Below the pieces are notes generated by a model, which was given only the letters and a program-made list of their open reading frames with translations, was not told the origin of the DNA and made no database searches. Shown piece by piece: positions 1 to 9,471 of a stretch of 64,000 bases of DNA. The stretch is from positions 310,001 to 374,000 of the forward strand of contig NZ_CP082248.1 of NCBI RefSeq assembly GCF_019879105.1, given 5' to 3'. The translations under genes and the position numbers were made by a program. How positions within the stretch are numbered: the first letter of the stretch is position 1; every line of letters starts with the position of its first letter. This stretch comes from Natrinema sp. SYSU A 869. GTDB taxonomy: Archaea > Halobacteriota > Halobacteria > Halobacteriales > Natrialbaceae.

Positions 1-56
1 CCTATCACAACTGCTAGCACTATGAGAGTGAAAAATACGACGGAGGGGCGCCGCGG

Positions 57-1067
57 ATGAACTACTATGTAAAGCGCGTAATCCGATCGTTCGTGACTCT
101 AGTGCTGGTCATCACGATCACGTTCGGTCTGACGCGTCTGATGCCCGGCGGCCCCGTCGATTACATGCGAGCGAAGCTTCGCAAGCAAAATCCGAACATG
201 CCGTCCGAGCAGATCGACCAGATGGTGCAGGCGTACGTCGGCGTCAAGCCAGACGAACCGATCTACGTGCAGTACCTGAACTACGTCACTAGCGTCCTTC
301 AGGGCGACCTCGGCGAATCGACGTACTACAACGAGCCGGTCGTCCAGATCTACGCGGAGGCGATTCCATGGACGCTGTTCGTTCTCGGAACAGCGATGCT
401 TGTGACGTTCGCGATTTCGATCTCGCTCGGCGCGCTTCTCGCTTACAAGGAGGGAAGTCGGCTTGACTCCGTCGTCAGCACCGTCGCGATCGTGATGAAC
501 TCCGTCCCCTATTACGTAGCGGCGATCATTCTCATTGCGATCTTCGTCACGAACCTGGGAATGTATCCGCTTTCCGGGAGAACGAGCCTCGGCGTCACAC
601 CGGGCTTCAACCTTCCGTTCATAGTAGACGTGCTACGACACGCGACCCTGCCGATGCTCTCGGTCATCATCACGGGCTTTGGCGTCCAGACGCTCGCGAT
701 GCGGAGCAACAGTATCAGAGTACTCGGGGAGGATTACATCCGTGTAGCACGGTTGCGGATGCTCCCCACGAGTCGCATCGCGAACCAGTACGTGGCTCGG
801 AACGCACTCCTCCCGATCTACACCGGCTTCGTCATCCAGATCGGGTTCATCTTCGGGGGTTCAATCATCCTCGAGGACATCTTCCAGTACCCGGGTGTCG
901 GGTACTACTTCTTCAACGCGATCACGGCGCGTGACTATCCGTTGATGATGGGCGGGTTCCTCATCATCTCGGTTGCAGTCGTCATCGCGGTCACGATTGC
1001 TGATCTCACCTACGGACTGATCGATCCGCGTGCGGGTGCCGGGGGTGATTCCAGTGAAGCCTACTGA
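57..1067 (+). CDS. ABC transporter permease, DppB/OppB type
   Basis: Inner-membrane permease of an Opp/Dpp-family ABC importer. The 336-residue protein begins with a membrane helix (about residues 9-30) followed by the usual family pattern around GLTRLMPGGPVD. It has further hydrophobic segments at about 100-130, 135-170, 190-215, 255-280 and 300-325, and the EAA-like loop near RVARLRMLPTSRI that docks the ATPase. A GGAGG ribosome site (42-46) lies ten bases before the ATG. The gene overlaps the second permease, so the two are probably translated together. The solute-binding protein is not in the window and may lie just upstream. Family substrates include peptides and oligosaccharides; the GH32 neighbours favour fructo-oligosaccharides, which is inference. 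Confidence 0.92.
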   Translation: MNYYVKRVIRSFVTLVLVITITFGLTRLMPGGPVDYMRAKLRKQNPNMPSEQIDQMVQAYVGVKPDEPIYVQYLNYVTSVLQGDLGESTYYNEPVVQIYAEAIPWTLFVLGTAMLVTFAISISLGALLAYKEGSRLDSVVSTVAIVMNSVPYYVAAIILIAIFVTNLGMYPLSGRTSLGVTPGFNLPFIVDVLRHATLPMLSVIITGFGVQTLAMRSNSIRVLGEDYIRVARLRMLPTSRIANQYVARNALLPIYTGFVIQIGFIFGGSIILEDIFQYPGVGYYFFNAITARDYPLMMGGFLIISVAVVIAVTIADLTYGLIDPRAGAGGDSSEAY

Positions 1068-2055
1068 CGAGGACAGGAATCCGATGGCCGACGGCGGCGA
1101 TATCAACGCGGCAGAGATCCCGCTTGAGAGCGTCTCCGTCGAGGACGTCACCCGACGCGACCGGATCGCCAAGGACCTTCGCGAGCACTGGGAAACGTTC
1201 CTGCTGGCGTGGTCCGACTGGCGGTTCAAGGCCGGATTCCTGATCCTGCTCGGATTCGTCTTTGCCGGAACGGTCGGCGTCTGGCTCGTCGAACCACCGA
1301 CGTATCAGGACGGAAATAAGTGGGACAGACCGTCCTACTTCGGCGAGAACCCGCTTGGCACTGATCAGTTCGGACAGGACATCGCCGCGCTGTTGATTCA
1401 CGCGACGCCGGACATGCTGTTAATGCTGATGGGCGGGGCGGTGTTCGCTACCGGGATCGGCGCGTTCGTCGGTATCGTCTCGGGCTACAAGGGCGGTCGG
1501 GCCGACGAAATACTGATGACGCTGACTGACACGGCGATGATGATTCCCGGGCTCCCGCTGATCATCATCGTCGGCGCGATCTGGGAGCCAACTAGCCCGA
1601 TCCTCGTCGGTATCCTCGTGTCGATCAACGCGTGGGCCGGGACGGCGCGGTCGCTCAGATCCCAGGTCCTCACGATCCGGGAAGAGGCGTACGTCGAGGC
1701 CTCGCGGATCATGGGCGTCTCGACCGGATCGATCCTGCGCAAGGACATCACGCCGCAGCTCCTCCCGCTCATCCTCGTCAATTTCGTGATGTCGGGGCGG
1801 GGAGTGATCTTCAACTCCGTGGCGCTGTACTTCCTCGGGGTGCTTCCGGTCGAAGGTGTCAACTGGGGCGTGATGCTGGAGAAGGCGTACAACGCTGGCG
1901 CGGTCACGTCGCCACAGTTGTACTACACGGTTCTGTGGCCACTCCTGACGATCGTGCTCCTATCGTGGGGACTCATCATGCTTTCTCAGGGGCTCGACCG
2001 TGTCGTCAATGTCAGGGTTCGCGACCGCCACGAAGGCGAGGGGACCAAACAATGA
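1054..2055 (+). CDS. ABC transporter permease, DppC/OppC type
   Basis: Second permease of the importer. I chose the GTG at 1054 because a near-perfect ribosome site (GGGGGTGAT, 1041-1049) precedes it by four bases; a GTG at 1030 is also in frame. Charged N-terminal region of about 50 residues, a membrane helix (LILLGFVFAGTVGVWLV), then the family motif FGENPLGTDQFGQDIAALL. The EAA loop reads YVEASRIMGVSTGSILRKDI. The last helix is near the C-terminus (LLTIVLLSWGLIMLSQGLDR). The start lies inside the end of the first permease gene. The double-ATPase gene follows 58 bases downstream, so a single transcript is likely. Confidence 0.92.
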   Translation: MKPTDEDRNPMADGGDINAAEIPLESVSVEDVTRRDRIAKDLREHWETFLLAWSDWRFKAGFLILLGFVFAGTVGVWLVEPPTYQDGNKWDRPSYFGENPLGTDQFGQDIAALLIHATPDMLLMLMGGAVFATGIGAFVGIVSGYKGGRADEILMTLTDTAMMIPGLPLIIIVGAIWEPTSPILVGILVSINAWAGTARSLRSQVLTIREEAYVEASRIMGVSTGSILRKDITPQLLPLILVNFVMSGRGVIFNSVALYFLGVLPVEGVNWGVMLEKAYNAGAVTSPQLYYTVLWPLLTIVLLSWGLIMLSQGLDRVVNVRVRDRHEGEGTKQ

Positions 2056-2113
2056 TCGCGCTCGTACGGATGGTTACGGCAGATAGCCACTCACCGCAAA
2101 CGAAGGTGTACTC

Positions 2114-4402
2114 ATGAGTTCCGACTACGAAACACACGAACGCGAAGTAGTACAACAAACGAACGCAGCGTCGGCCGACCGAGACGTGATTCTAGAGGTT
2201 CGAAACGCCTCGGTCGAGTTCGATATGGGCCGCGGGACGTCGCGGGTCCTCGACGACGTCTCGATGGATATCCGCCAGAGCGAAATCCTCGGCGTCGTCG
2301 GCGAGTCTGGCTCTGGGAAGTCGATGTTCGCCTCAGCGCTCCTCGACGCGGTCGTCGAGCCGGGCCAACTCTCCGGGGAAGTGATCTATCACCCCCAGGA
2401 CGGCGACCCGGTCGACATCGCGAATGCCGATCGTGACCTGCTGAAGCGGTACCGCTGGAAGGAGATTTCGATGGTGTTCCAGGGCGCGATGAGTTCGTTC
2501 AATCCGACCCAGCGGATCCGCGATCACTTCACGGAGACGCTGAAGGCGCACGACCACAACCTCAAGTCGGGGATGGACCACACGCGCCGGCTGCTGCGAG
2601 AACTCCACCTTGATCCCGATCGGGTGCTCGACGCGTACCCCCACGAATTGAGCGGCGGAATGCAGCAGCGAGCACTCATCGCGCTCTCGCTAGTGTTGAA
2701 ACCGCGAGTGCTAGTGATGGACGAGCCGACCGCGGCGCTCGACCTGCTGATGCAGCGATCGATCCTCGGCCTTCTGGAGAACCTCCAGGAGCGGTACGAT
2801 CTCACCGTCGTGTTCATCACCCACGACCTCCCGCTGGTGGCTGGCCTGGCGGACCGGATCGGCGTTCTGTACGCCTTCCAGATGGCGGAGGTCGGTCCGA
2901 CCAACGAAATCCTCCGCGATCCCGCTCACCCATACACAAGGGACCTGCTCAACGCCGTTCCGAACCTCGAAACGCCACTGAACTCGATGACGCCGATCGA
3001 GGGACGGGCACCCGATCCGGTCGACACGGCGACCGGCTGCCGGTACGCGTCTAGGTGTCCGCTGGCAACCGACGAGTGTCGGTCCGAAGACCCGCCGTTC
3101 TTCGACGTCGGTGCTGACCACGAGACTGCCTGTCATCACTGGGAGCGAGCGCGCGAGGAGATCCCGTTCAATCCGACCGAAAGCTCCGAACAGGTCGAAA
3201 CAGACGCCGTGACAGGTCGCCAATCAGACGATCCGGTACTCTCGCTCGACGACGTGGACGTCCACTTTGAACGGAACTCGGGGCTTCGGTCGAAACTCAC
3301 TGGCGACAGCGAGACTGTCTACGCCGTCAACGACGTTACCCTCGATATCTACGAGAACGACGTGGTCGCGCTCGTCGGCGAATCGGGCTGTGGCAAGACG
3401 ACGCTCGGGAAGACCGCTATCGGTGTCCAGCGACCGACCAACGGGAGGGTTTCGCATCGGGGAGTCGACGTCTGGAACGCCCGCGACGGCGGCGACGACG
3501 CCTACGACGAGATCCGCTCGGCGCTACAGATCATCCACCAGGACCCGGGGAGTTCGCTGAATCCCAACCGAAGCGTTCAGGAGATCCTCGAGACCCCGCT
3601 CAAGCAGGCTCAGGACAACCTCAGCTTCAAGGATCGACGAGAACGGATCATCGCGATGCTAGAGTACGTCGGCCTCTCCCCGGCTCGTGATTACGCCGAC
3701 CGTTACCCACATCAGCTCTCCGGCGGCGAGAAACAGCGCGTTGCGCTCGTGCGCGCACTGTTCATGAATCCGGACCTCATCCTAGCTGACGAAGCGGTGA
3801 GCGCGCTGGACGTATCGCTCCGCGTCGAGATGATGGATCTGATGCTCGAACTGCAACAGCGGTTCGATACGTCGTATCTGTTCATCTCGCACAACTTCGA
3901 GAACGCGCGGTATCTCGCTGGAAAGGTTGACGGCCGGATCGGCGTGATGTACCTCGGAAACGTCGTCGAGATCGGTCCCGCCGAGGAGATTATCCGGAAC
4001 CCGCGTCATCCCTACACGAAGATCCTTCGCTGGTCGACGGCGGACATCGACCCCGACGACAGCAGCGGGGAACTACCGGTGCGGAGCATCGACATCCCGG
4101 ATCCCGTCGACCCCCCGAGCGGCTGCCCGTTCCAGACGCGGTGCCCGAAAGCCCGCGAGCACTGTACCGAGGAGTGTCCGTCACTTGATCCGTCGAACGG
4201 GGGTTCGGATGATCACGCGATCGCCTGCTTCCGCGAGTGCGATAGTGACCATCCCTACTGGGACAGCGAACCGCTCGACGGTGCTGATGGCGACGAGTCC
4301 ATCTTCGGACCCGACCGTCCGCCCGAAGAACGTGCGGCTCCGGACGGCGGTGAGCGGACCTCGGACGATCACTCCGGGGACGTACGGAGGAAGGACCGAT
4401 GA
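2114..4402 (+). CDS. Fused double ATP-binding protein, DppD-DppF type
   Basis: 762-residue ATPase carrying both ABC domains of an Opp/Dpp importer in one chain. First domain (about residues 28-270): Walker A GESGSGKS, signature LSGGMQQRA, Walker B VLVMDEPTAALD. Second domain (about 375-630): Walker A GESGCGKT, signature LSGGEKQRV, Walker B LILADEAVSALD. Each half ends with the oligopeptide/dipeptide C-terminal extension with paired cysteines (GCRYASRCPLATDEC and GCPFQTRCPKAREHC), which in some relatives carries an iron-sulfur site. The C-terminal 60 residues are acidic and low in complexity. Bacterial systems usually encode DppD and DppF separately; fusions are known in archaea. It energises the two permeases upstream. 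Confidence 0.93.
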   Translation: MSSDYETHEREVVQQTNAASADRDVILEVRNASVEFDMGRGTSRVLDDVSMDIRQSEILGVVGESGSGKSMFASALLDAVVEPGQLSGEVIYHPQDGDPVDIANADRDLLKRYRWKEISMVFQGAMSSFNPTQRIRDHFTETLKAHDHNLKSGMDHTRRLLRELHLDPDRVLDAYPHELSGGMQQRALIALSLVLKPRVLVMDEPTAALDLLMQRSILGLLENLQERYDLTVVFITHDLPLVAGLADRIGVLYAFQMAEVGPTNEILRDPAHPYTRDLLNAVPNLETPLNSMTPIEGRAPDPVDTATGCRYASRCPLATDECRSEDPPFFDVGADHETACHHWERAREEIPFNPTESSEQVETDAVTGRQSDDPVLSLDDVDVHFERNSGLRSKLTGDSETVYAVNDVTLDIYENDVVALVGESGCGKTTLGKTAIGVQRPTNGRVSHRGVDVWNARDGGDDAYDEIRSALQIIHQDPGSSLNPNRSVQEILETPLKQAQDNLSFKDRRERIIAMLEYVGLSPARDYADRYPHQLSGGEKQRVALVRALFMNPDLILADEAVSALDVSLRVEMMDLMLELQQRFDTSYLFISHNFENARYLAGKVDGRIGVMYLGNVVEIGPAEEIIRNPRHPYTKILRWSTADIDPDDSSGELPVRSIDIPDPVDPPSGCPFQTRCPKAREHCTEECPSLDPSNGGSDDHAIACFRECDSDHPYWDSEPLDGADGDESIFGPDRPPEERAAPDGGERTSDDHSGDVRRKDR

Positions 4403-4680
4403 GCGTGAACGATACCGACTGGGGTACCGAAGATAGCCGGGAGCGCAGTCGGCTCCGTATCCTGCTCGATCAGTACCGGGCGCTGTTGTACACGTTCGGG
4501 GTGGCCGTCCTCCTGGCCGTTCTCGGAGCGACGATCGATGCCGCGTCCGGCTCACTGACCGACAGCACGAAGCTCGCCCATCAGACTGCGGGGCTACTTG
4601 GTGCGGCGGCTCTGGCGCTCGGGATCTGTCTCCTGCTCATCATAGCTCTCTGGAGTCTCCTCGTCGTCACGGACCGCTGA
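4399..4680 (+). CDS. Small two-helix membrane protein
   Basis: 93-residue protein whose ATG overlaps the stop of the ATPase gene (ATGA), so it is translationally coupled to the transporter operon. The N-terminal 30 residues are charged. Two hydrophobic segments follow, about residues 30-48 (YTFGVAVLLAVLGATI) and 64-88 (TAGLLGAAALALGICLLLII). I do not recognise the family. Its position suggests an accessory subunit of the importer, but that rests on context only. Confidence 0.7.
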   Translation: MSVNDTDWGTEDSRERSRLRILLDQYRALLYTFGVAVLLAVLGATIDAASGSLTDSTKLAHQTAGLLGAAALALGICLLLIIALWSLLVVTDR

Positions 4681-4738
4681 TCAATGACCGTATTCTCCCG
4701 CGAAACCGCACAGCGCCGAACCGAGTAGTAGTGCCGTC

Positions 4739-6967
4739 TCAGGCTGGGCCCTGCTCCTCGTAGGTATCGAGAAATGTCCGAATATCGGACAGAGACGGCG
4801 TCGCCTGGTACTGCTTGAAGTAACTCGCCACTGTGCTTCCGAGAGTGAGTGTCGATGTGTTCGAGAGACCCTCGGCGCGTCCCAGGGCGATACCTGCGCT
4901 GAAGTGATCCTCAAACGTCCCTTCCTCTGCCGGGTCGGAAATCAGGGCCGATCGGATCCGTTGGCTCCCGTCAGGGCCGGCGAGGACGGACTCTTTCGTA
5001 GAGGTCACCGCGACCCGCGACACGCCGATCTCGCGGCAAAGCGACTCTGCCGTTGCATGGAGCGCTCGCTTCCCGCGGTCGCCGGACGGAAGGGCGTCAC
5101 TCAAGTGCGCGGCCTGTCCGCTGGTTGTCACAACCGTCACCGGGATCGCGTCGTCGAGGATGCTCAACGACTCCAGATCCGACCGAAGCGTCGTCTCCGT
5201 TAGGCGATGCACGTCGCTCGTACAGACGATGATGTCGTCGGGCGGCGACGAGAGCAGCGGATGCACCTGCTCGTAGATTCCCTCCCAAATCGTCGAGATC
5301 TCGGGGATGAGCGCCCAGCCGCCGATGCTCACGAGATCAGTCTCGTCGAGTCGATCGGCGATTTCTTCGAGCGGCACGTATTCTCTGAGCGTTTCCCAGT
5401 TCAACGCTTGATGTCCACCGGAGTCGGTGAACAGGACCTTCCCATCGTCGAACTGTAGATACTCCGTCACGGTCGGCTGTCCCAGGCTGAGAAGCGCGTC
5501 GTCGTCGAACGCGTCGCTGAACTCGTCCCGGATCGGCTGCCCGAAGAACCCAACGAGTTCCGTATCGTATCCGGCTGTGTCGAGTACCTGTCCGACGTGG
5601 GCAGTGTGGCCGCCGGGCAACCGCCTGCTCTCGACCCACTCGAACTGGAGCGTCTTGTCCTGAGCCGACGCCCTCGTGATCATCTCGCGCAGCGTGTCGA
5701 ACTCGTCGATCTCGTCGTACATCCGAGGACTCTTCCGTTCCCCGACCAGCGATCTGATATAGTCGATGTAACCGTCGAAGCCGACGATGACGTCGCCGGC
5801 GATCCCTTCGGGGAGCTCCGTCCGGCACGTCTCGATGTGTGCGAGCGTCTCGTCGTCGAGTTCTTCAGCGGACCAGTCTTCGTGTTTCTCCAGTTCGATG
5901 CTCGTCGCCATGTAGTCTTCCTGCCGCGAGTGCCAGCCGCCGACCGTCACCGTCGGAGACTGCTCATCGTCGCCCTCAACGATGTCAACTTCGAGGTACG
6001 CCTGATCATCGAACTCCGGCGCGTAGTACCCGGTGAGTCGTCCCTCTCGAGAAATCTGCTGGCCGGACACGTTGTCGTAACCCTCGAACCGGACCGTCAG
6101 GGTTCGGAGGGGAACGGAGTCGGTGAGTAACTCAAGGTCGGTGAGGCAATCGCGGATCCGATAGTACCGTTGCGGAAGTGTGGTGGAGCGGCGCTGATCA
6201 GGATTGACCGGATAGCCAAGTGGCCAGACTGTATCCGAGAGGAACCGGTCGAACAGAAATGCGAGTTCCTCATCGGTAACGTAGAATCCCTCCTGAGAGT
6301 GGCGACGTGCGTTGGTGGTACTCGGCCAGAAGAACCCAGCATTTCGATCTACACTGAGTACAAGCGGTTCGCTACGGACGGTCCCCCGAACGTAGTCGGC
6401 GAACTCGCGGATGGGGCTGTTGAGTTCGATACGGTCGTCGACAACATGACCCTCGTCGAGACCAGTGAGGACGACGCGGATCTGGATGTCGGAGTTGTCG
6501 CGCAGCGCATCCTCGAAGATCCGCAGTCGGTCGACGGACGTCATCAGGAAGATCGTCCGTTCGGCGCTGTCGAGGAGTTCGGAGATGTACTTCTCGATCG
6601 TCGACCGGTTCCGGAACTGTGCGACGCCGCTGTCGACGTCGGACACCGACTTGTGAAACTCCTCGAGCGCGTTTTGGACCTGTTCGACGTGTGTTTGGAT
6701 CGGGCCAAGCGTCTTCGTGGGATCGATTGCGTATGCCTTCTTGGGATAGCTGTCGTCAAGTTCGACGAAGCCCTGTTCCCTGAGTTCCTCGACGATGTCG
6801 TATACACGCTGTTTTGGGACGTCGCTCGCCTCGGATAGGTCTCGCATCGATTGCTTTCCGTTTTGAACGAGCGCGAGATATACCTGCGACTCGTACTCCG
6901 ACATATCGACGTGGCGTTGCAGCGAATCGCGTATTTCGGATTCGTCGAGGTCCTCGTAACCACTCAT
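4739..6967 (-). CDS. TrmB-type sugar regulator fused to a PfkB/ribokinase-fold domain
   Basis: 742 residues with three parts. Residues about 18-90 are a TrmB winged helix (SEYESQVYLALVQNGKQSMR... VPKQRVYDIVEELREQGFV). Residues about 115-375 resemble the TrmB C-terminal sugar-sensing region. Residues about 390-735 read as a PfkB/ribokinase fold: an opening strand VIVGFDGYID, a substrate-loop GG motif in LPGGHTAHVGQVLDTAG, VGFFGQP, and a late FEDHFSAGIALG that aligns with the GAGDxFxxG motif. The aspartate and the FxAG part survive but the GAG anion hole does not, so catalysis is doubtful and a sensor role is possible. TrmB proteins are usually about 340-370 residues, so this is double length. 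It is divergent from the GH32 gene and convergent with the transporter operon, the obvious regulatory targets. Confidence 0.82.
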   Translation of the reverse strand: MSGYEDLDESEIRDSLQRHVDMSEYESQVYLALVQNGKQSMRDLSEASDVPKQRVYDIVEELREQGFVELDDSYPKKAYAIDPTKTLGPIQTHVEQVQNALEEFHKSVSDVDSGVAQFRNRSTIEKYISELLDSAERTIFLMTSVDRLRIFEDALRDNSDIQIRVVLTGLDEGHVVDDRIELNSPIREFADYVRGTVRSEPLVLSVDRNAGFFWPSTTNARRHSQEGFYVTDEELAFLFDRFLSDTVWPLGYPVNPDQRRSTTLPQRYYRIRDCLTDLELLTDSVPLRTLTVRFEGYDNVSGQQISREGRLTGYYAPEFDDQAYLEVDIVEGDDEQSPTVTVGGWHSRQEDYMATSIELEKHEDWSAEELDDETLAHIETCRTELPEGIAGDVIVGFDGYIDYIRSLVGERKSPRMYDEIDEFDTLREMITRASAQDKTLQFEWVESRRLPGGHTAHVGQVLDTAGYDTELVGFFGQPIRDEFSDAFDDDALLSLGQPTVTEYLQFDDGKVLFTDSGGHQALNWETLREYVPLEEIADRLDETDLVSIGGWALIPEISTIWEGIYEQVHPLLSSPPDDIIVCTSDVHRLTETTLRSDLESLSILDDAIPVTVVTTSGQAAHLSDALPSGDRGKRALHATAESLCREIGVSRVAVTSTKESVLAGPDGSQRIRSALISDPAEEGTFEDHFSAGIALGRAEGLSNTSTLTLGSTVASYFKQYQATPSLSDIRTFLDTYEEQGPA

Positions 6968-6979
6968 ACTCTTGTCGAA

Positions 6980-7002
6980 GAACTAGAGGAGTATAGTAGT
7001 TC
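6980..7002. promoter_or_regulatory. Inverted repeat GAACTA-N11-TAGTTC upstream of the TrmB-type regulator
   Basis: Perfect six-base arms separated by 11 bases, 13 to 35 bases before the regulator start codon and within its presumed promoter (a TATA-like ACTATACT lies inside on the minus strand). TrmB proteins bind inverted repeats near promoters, so this is a candidate autoregulatory operator. No second copy was noticed before the GH32 gene. Confidence 0.4.
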
Positions 7003-7089
7003 GTGAGCGTCAGCACCGACGTTGGGACCGTCCACGCGCGCTGCTGTCGCCGCTGCGAGTTCACCGTCGACGGTCCGACAGACAGGTGG

Positions 7090-7099
7090 TATTTTTATG
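7090..7099 (+). promoter_or_regulatory. TATA-like box of the LamG-GH32 gene
   Basis: TATTTTTATG ends 23 bases before the ATG at 7122. This is the usual distance for a nearly leaderless haloarchaeal transcript. Confidence 0.5.
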
Positions 7100-7121
7100 A
7101 TTACGGGGTATCCCATCCGAT

Positions 7122-9386
7122 ATGGCCGACCGAGACGATAGCGACAAATACCGTGCCGTAGCGTACTGGCCGTTCGACGAAGGCGAGGGCTCGTCCGCTG
7201 AAGAAGTCGTGTCCGGATACCGTGACGAGGTCAAGCACGCGTTCGCGGACGCACGGTTCAAATCGGATAGTGATCCGCGGTGGATCGATGGCGTCACAGG
7301 AAGCGGACTGTTGTTCGATGGCTACTCCACGCGGATCGAACACGACCGGCGGATTCTCGACGGCGATACGACCGGTCTCACGGTCGAAGCGTGGGTTGCC
7401 CCCCGCGCGTTCGAGGGTCAGTCGTCAGAGCGTCTCTCCCCGATTATCAGCAACCACTCGGTCGACGATAACCGCGGGTTTGAGTTTGGACTCGACGGAC
7501 ACGGCCGGTGCTCGTTCCAGGTCGGACTGGGAGACGCGTGGGAGGCCGTCCAGACGGAGTCACCGCTTCCCAAATACTCCTGGTCGCATGTCGCAGCGGT
7601 CTTCGAGGGCGACAGCGGCGCACTCCGACTCTACGTCGACGCCGCATGCACCGCAGTGGAACGAGTTCCCGAAGGGAGTGCGATCGCCCCGGCCGACGTC
7701 CCGGTTCGAATCGGAAAGAACAACCGAACCGAACGTGTCGACGACACGTTCGCTTTACACAACTTGGCGGGGGCAATCGACGAACTCGGAATCTACGAGC
7801 GTGCGTTCGCCGCCCCCGACGTCCGCGAGCGGTACGAGTCGCCGTGCGACGACGAGCACCCCTCGATGGACTACGAAACGATTGCACTCGATTCGTCGCG
7901 GTATCGCGAGGATCGTCACCGTCCGCAGTACCACCCGATCCCGCCCGGTCACTGGATGAACGAACCGCACGCACCGCTGTATCACGACGGCCAGTATCAC
8001 CTGTTCTACCAGCACAACCCCAGCGGCCCGTACTGGGGTAACATCCACTGGGGGCACTGGGTGAGTGACGATTTAGTACATTGGCGGCACCTTGAACCGG
8101 CGCTAGCGCCCGAACACGACGGACTGGCTCCCGACGGGATCTGGTCCGGCGGATCGACTCGCGACACCGACGGGGACCCCGTTCTCCTCTTTACCGCGGG
8201 AGAGATGGACCGCACTCCCGATCAGCGCGTCGTGGCAGCGTCTCCCGTCGATCCCGACGACCCCGAATTGACGTCCTGGCGTCAGGCCGGCGAGTCCGCG
8301 ATCGAGCGCCCGCATTCGATCGGACTGCGAGATAACGACTTTCGCGACCCGTTCGTCTGGCGGGAGAACGGGACGTGGTACTGTCTCGTCGGGTCCGGCT
8401 TCGCTGATGGTGGCGGCGCGGCCCTCGTATACGAGTCTGAGGGCCTGGCGGAGTGGGAGTTTCGGGGATGTCTCCACCGGGCGAATCACGACGAGTACCC
8501 GGAACTCGGGCTCGTCTGGGAGTTGCCCGTCTTGCTGCCGGTCGGCGAAGACGAGACCGACGCCGAGAAGCACGCGTTCATCGTCAGTCCGATCGAGGGT
8601 GCTGCGGAAGTGGAAGTGTACTACTGGCTCGGCGAGTGGGACCCCGACGCCTGTCGGTTCATTCCGGACCACGAGGGCCCGCGACGTATCGATTACGGGG
8701 ACTTTCACTTCACCGGCCCCCACGGTATGGTCGACCCCGAAACAGGTCGGAGCCTCCTATTCACGATCGCACAGGACGACCGTCGTCCGCGGGATCACTA
8801 CGACGCCGGATGGGCCCATAACGGCGGCCTCCCGGTTCACCTGTTTCTTCGCGACGACGGTCGGCTCGGTATTGAACCGATTGAGGAACTGCGCTCCCTC
8901 CGAGTCGAGCAACTCGCCGAGATCCGGAACGCGCAGGTCCCGGACGCGAACGACGAACTGGATGGCGTTGGCGGAACCGCAGCCGAGATTCGAGCAACGA
9001 TGACGTCCGACGGCGCTGAGAAGTACGGGCTGAAGGTCAGGGCAAACCCCGATGGGTCCGAGGGGACACTGATATACTACGACGAACGGACGGAGCGGAT
9101 CGTCGTCCACCGCGAACGCAGCACGCGAAACGCCGAAACACGGGCGACTGTTTCGGAGCGAAGCTCGCTCGTCCACCGCGGCGAGGTCGACCACGACGGC
9201 GAGGACCTCGAACTGCGAGCGTATCTCGACGGGTCGATGCTTGAGGTGTATGTGAACAGTCTGAAGAGCGTCACTACTCGCCTGTATCCGGAGGATGAGC
9301 GGTCGACCGGAATCAAGGCGTGGGCGGACGGTGATGTAACCGTCCAGCGCTTGGACGTTTGGGAACTGGATAGCGCATACGAGTGA
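7122..9386 (+). CDS. LamG domain plus GH32-like fructan hydrolase, intracellular
   Basis: 754 residues. About 8-240 is a LamG/concanavalin-like domain (AYWPFDEGEGSS, LTVEAWVAPR, WSHVAAVF, LRLYVDAA). About 260-580 is a GH32 five-blade propeller and about 600-750 the GH32 C-terminal sandwich. GH32 landmarks: HWMNEPHAPLY where the family consensus is WMNDPNG, then YHLFYQHNP, FRDPFVW (RDP, Asp409) and VWELPVLLP (acid/base Glu467). The catalytic nucleophile position is thus Glu281 rather than Asp. No signal peptide is visible, so it probably acts in the cytoplasm on imported oligosaccharides. It stands first in a same-strand group with a decayed fructokinase and a secreted paralogue. Substrate (inulin, levan or short fructans) cannot be read from sequence. 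Confidence 0.85.
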   Translation: MADRDDSDKYRAVAYWPFDEGEGSSAEEVVSGYRDEVKHAFADARFKSDSDPRWIDGVTGSGLLFDGYSTRIEHDRRILDGDTTGLTVEAWVAPRAFEGQSSERLSPIISNHSVDDNRGFEFGLDGHGRCSFQVGLGDAWEAVQTESPLPKYSWSHVAAVFEGDSGALRLYVDAACTAVERVPEGSAIAPADVPVRIGKNNRTERVDDTFALHNLAGAIDELGIYERAFAAPDVRERYESPCDDEHPSMDYETIALDSSRYREDRHRPQYHPIPPGHWMNEPHAPLYHDGQYHLFYQHNPSGPYWGNIHWGHWVSDDLVHWRHLEPALAPEHDGLAPDGIWSGGSTRDTDGDPVLLFTAGEMDRTPDQRVVAASPVDPDDPELTSWRQAGESAIERPHSIGLRDNDFRDPFVWRENGTWYCLVGSGFADGGGAALVYESEGLAEWEFRGCLHRANHDEYPELGLVWELPVLLPVGEDETDAEKHAFIVSPIEGAAEVEVYYWLGEWDPDACRFIPDHEGPRRIDYGDFHFTGPHGMVDPETGRSLLFTIAQDDRRPRDHYDAGWAHNGGLPVHLFLRDDGRLGIEPIEELRSLRVEQLAEIRNAQVPDANDELDGVGGTAAEIRATMTSDGAEKYGLKVRANPDGSEGTLIYYDERTERIVVHRERSTRNAETRATVSERSSLVHRGEVDHDGEDLELRAYLDGSMLEVYVNSLKSVTTRLYPEDERSTGIKAWADGDVTVQRLDVWELDSAYE

Positions 9387-9471
9387 ACAACCGAGTCTTC
9401 GCGACATCACGGCTAGCAGGACTCTTATCTCGATTCCGGATGTACACGTTTCCGTGCAAGTTCATCATCAG

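Noticed and set aside
7447-8057. Arginine-rich overlapping frames on both strands within the LamG-GH32 gene
   Set aside because: Composition and position mark them as shadows.
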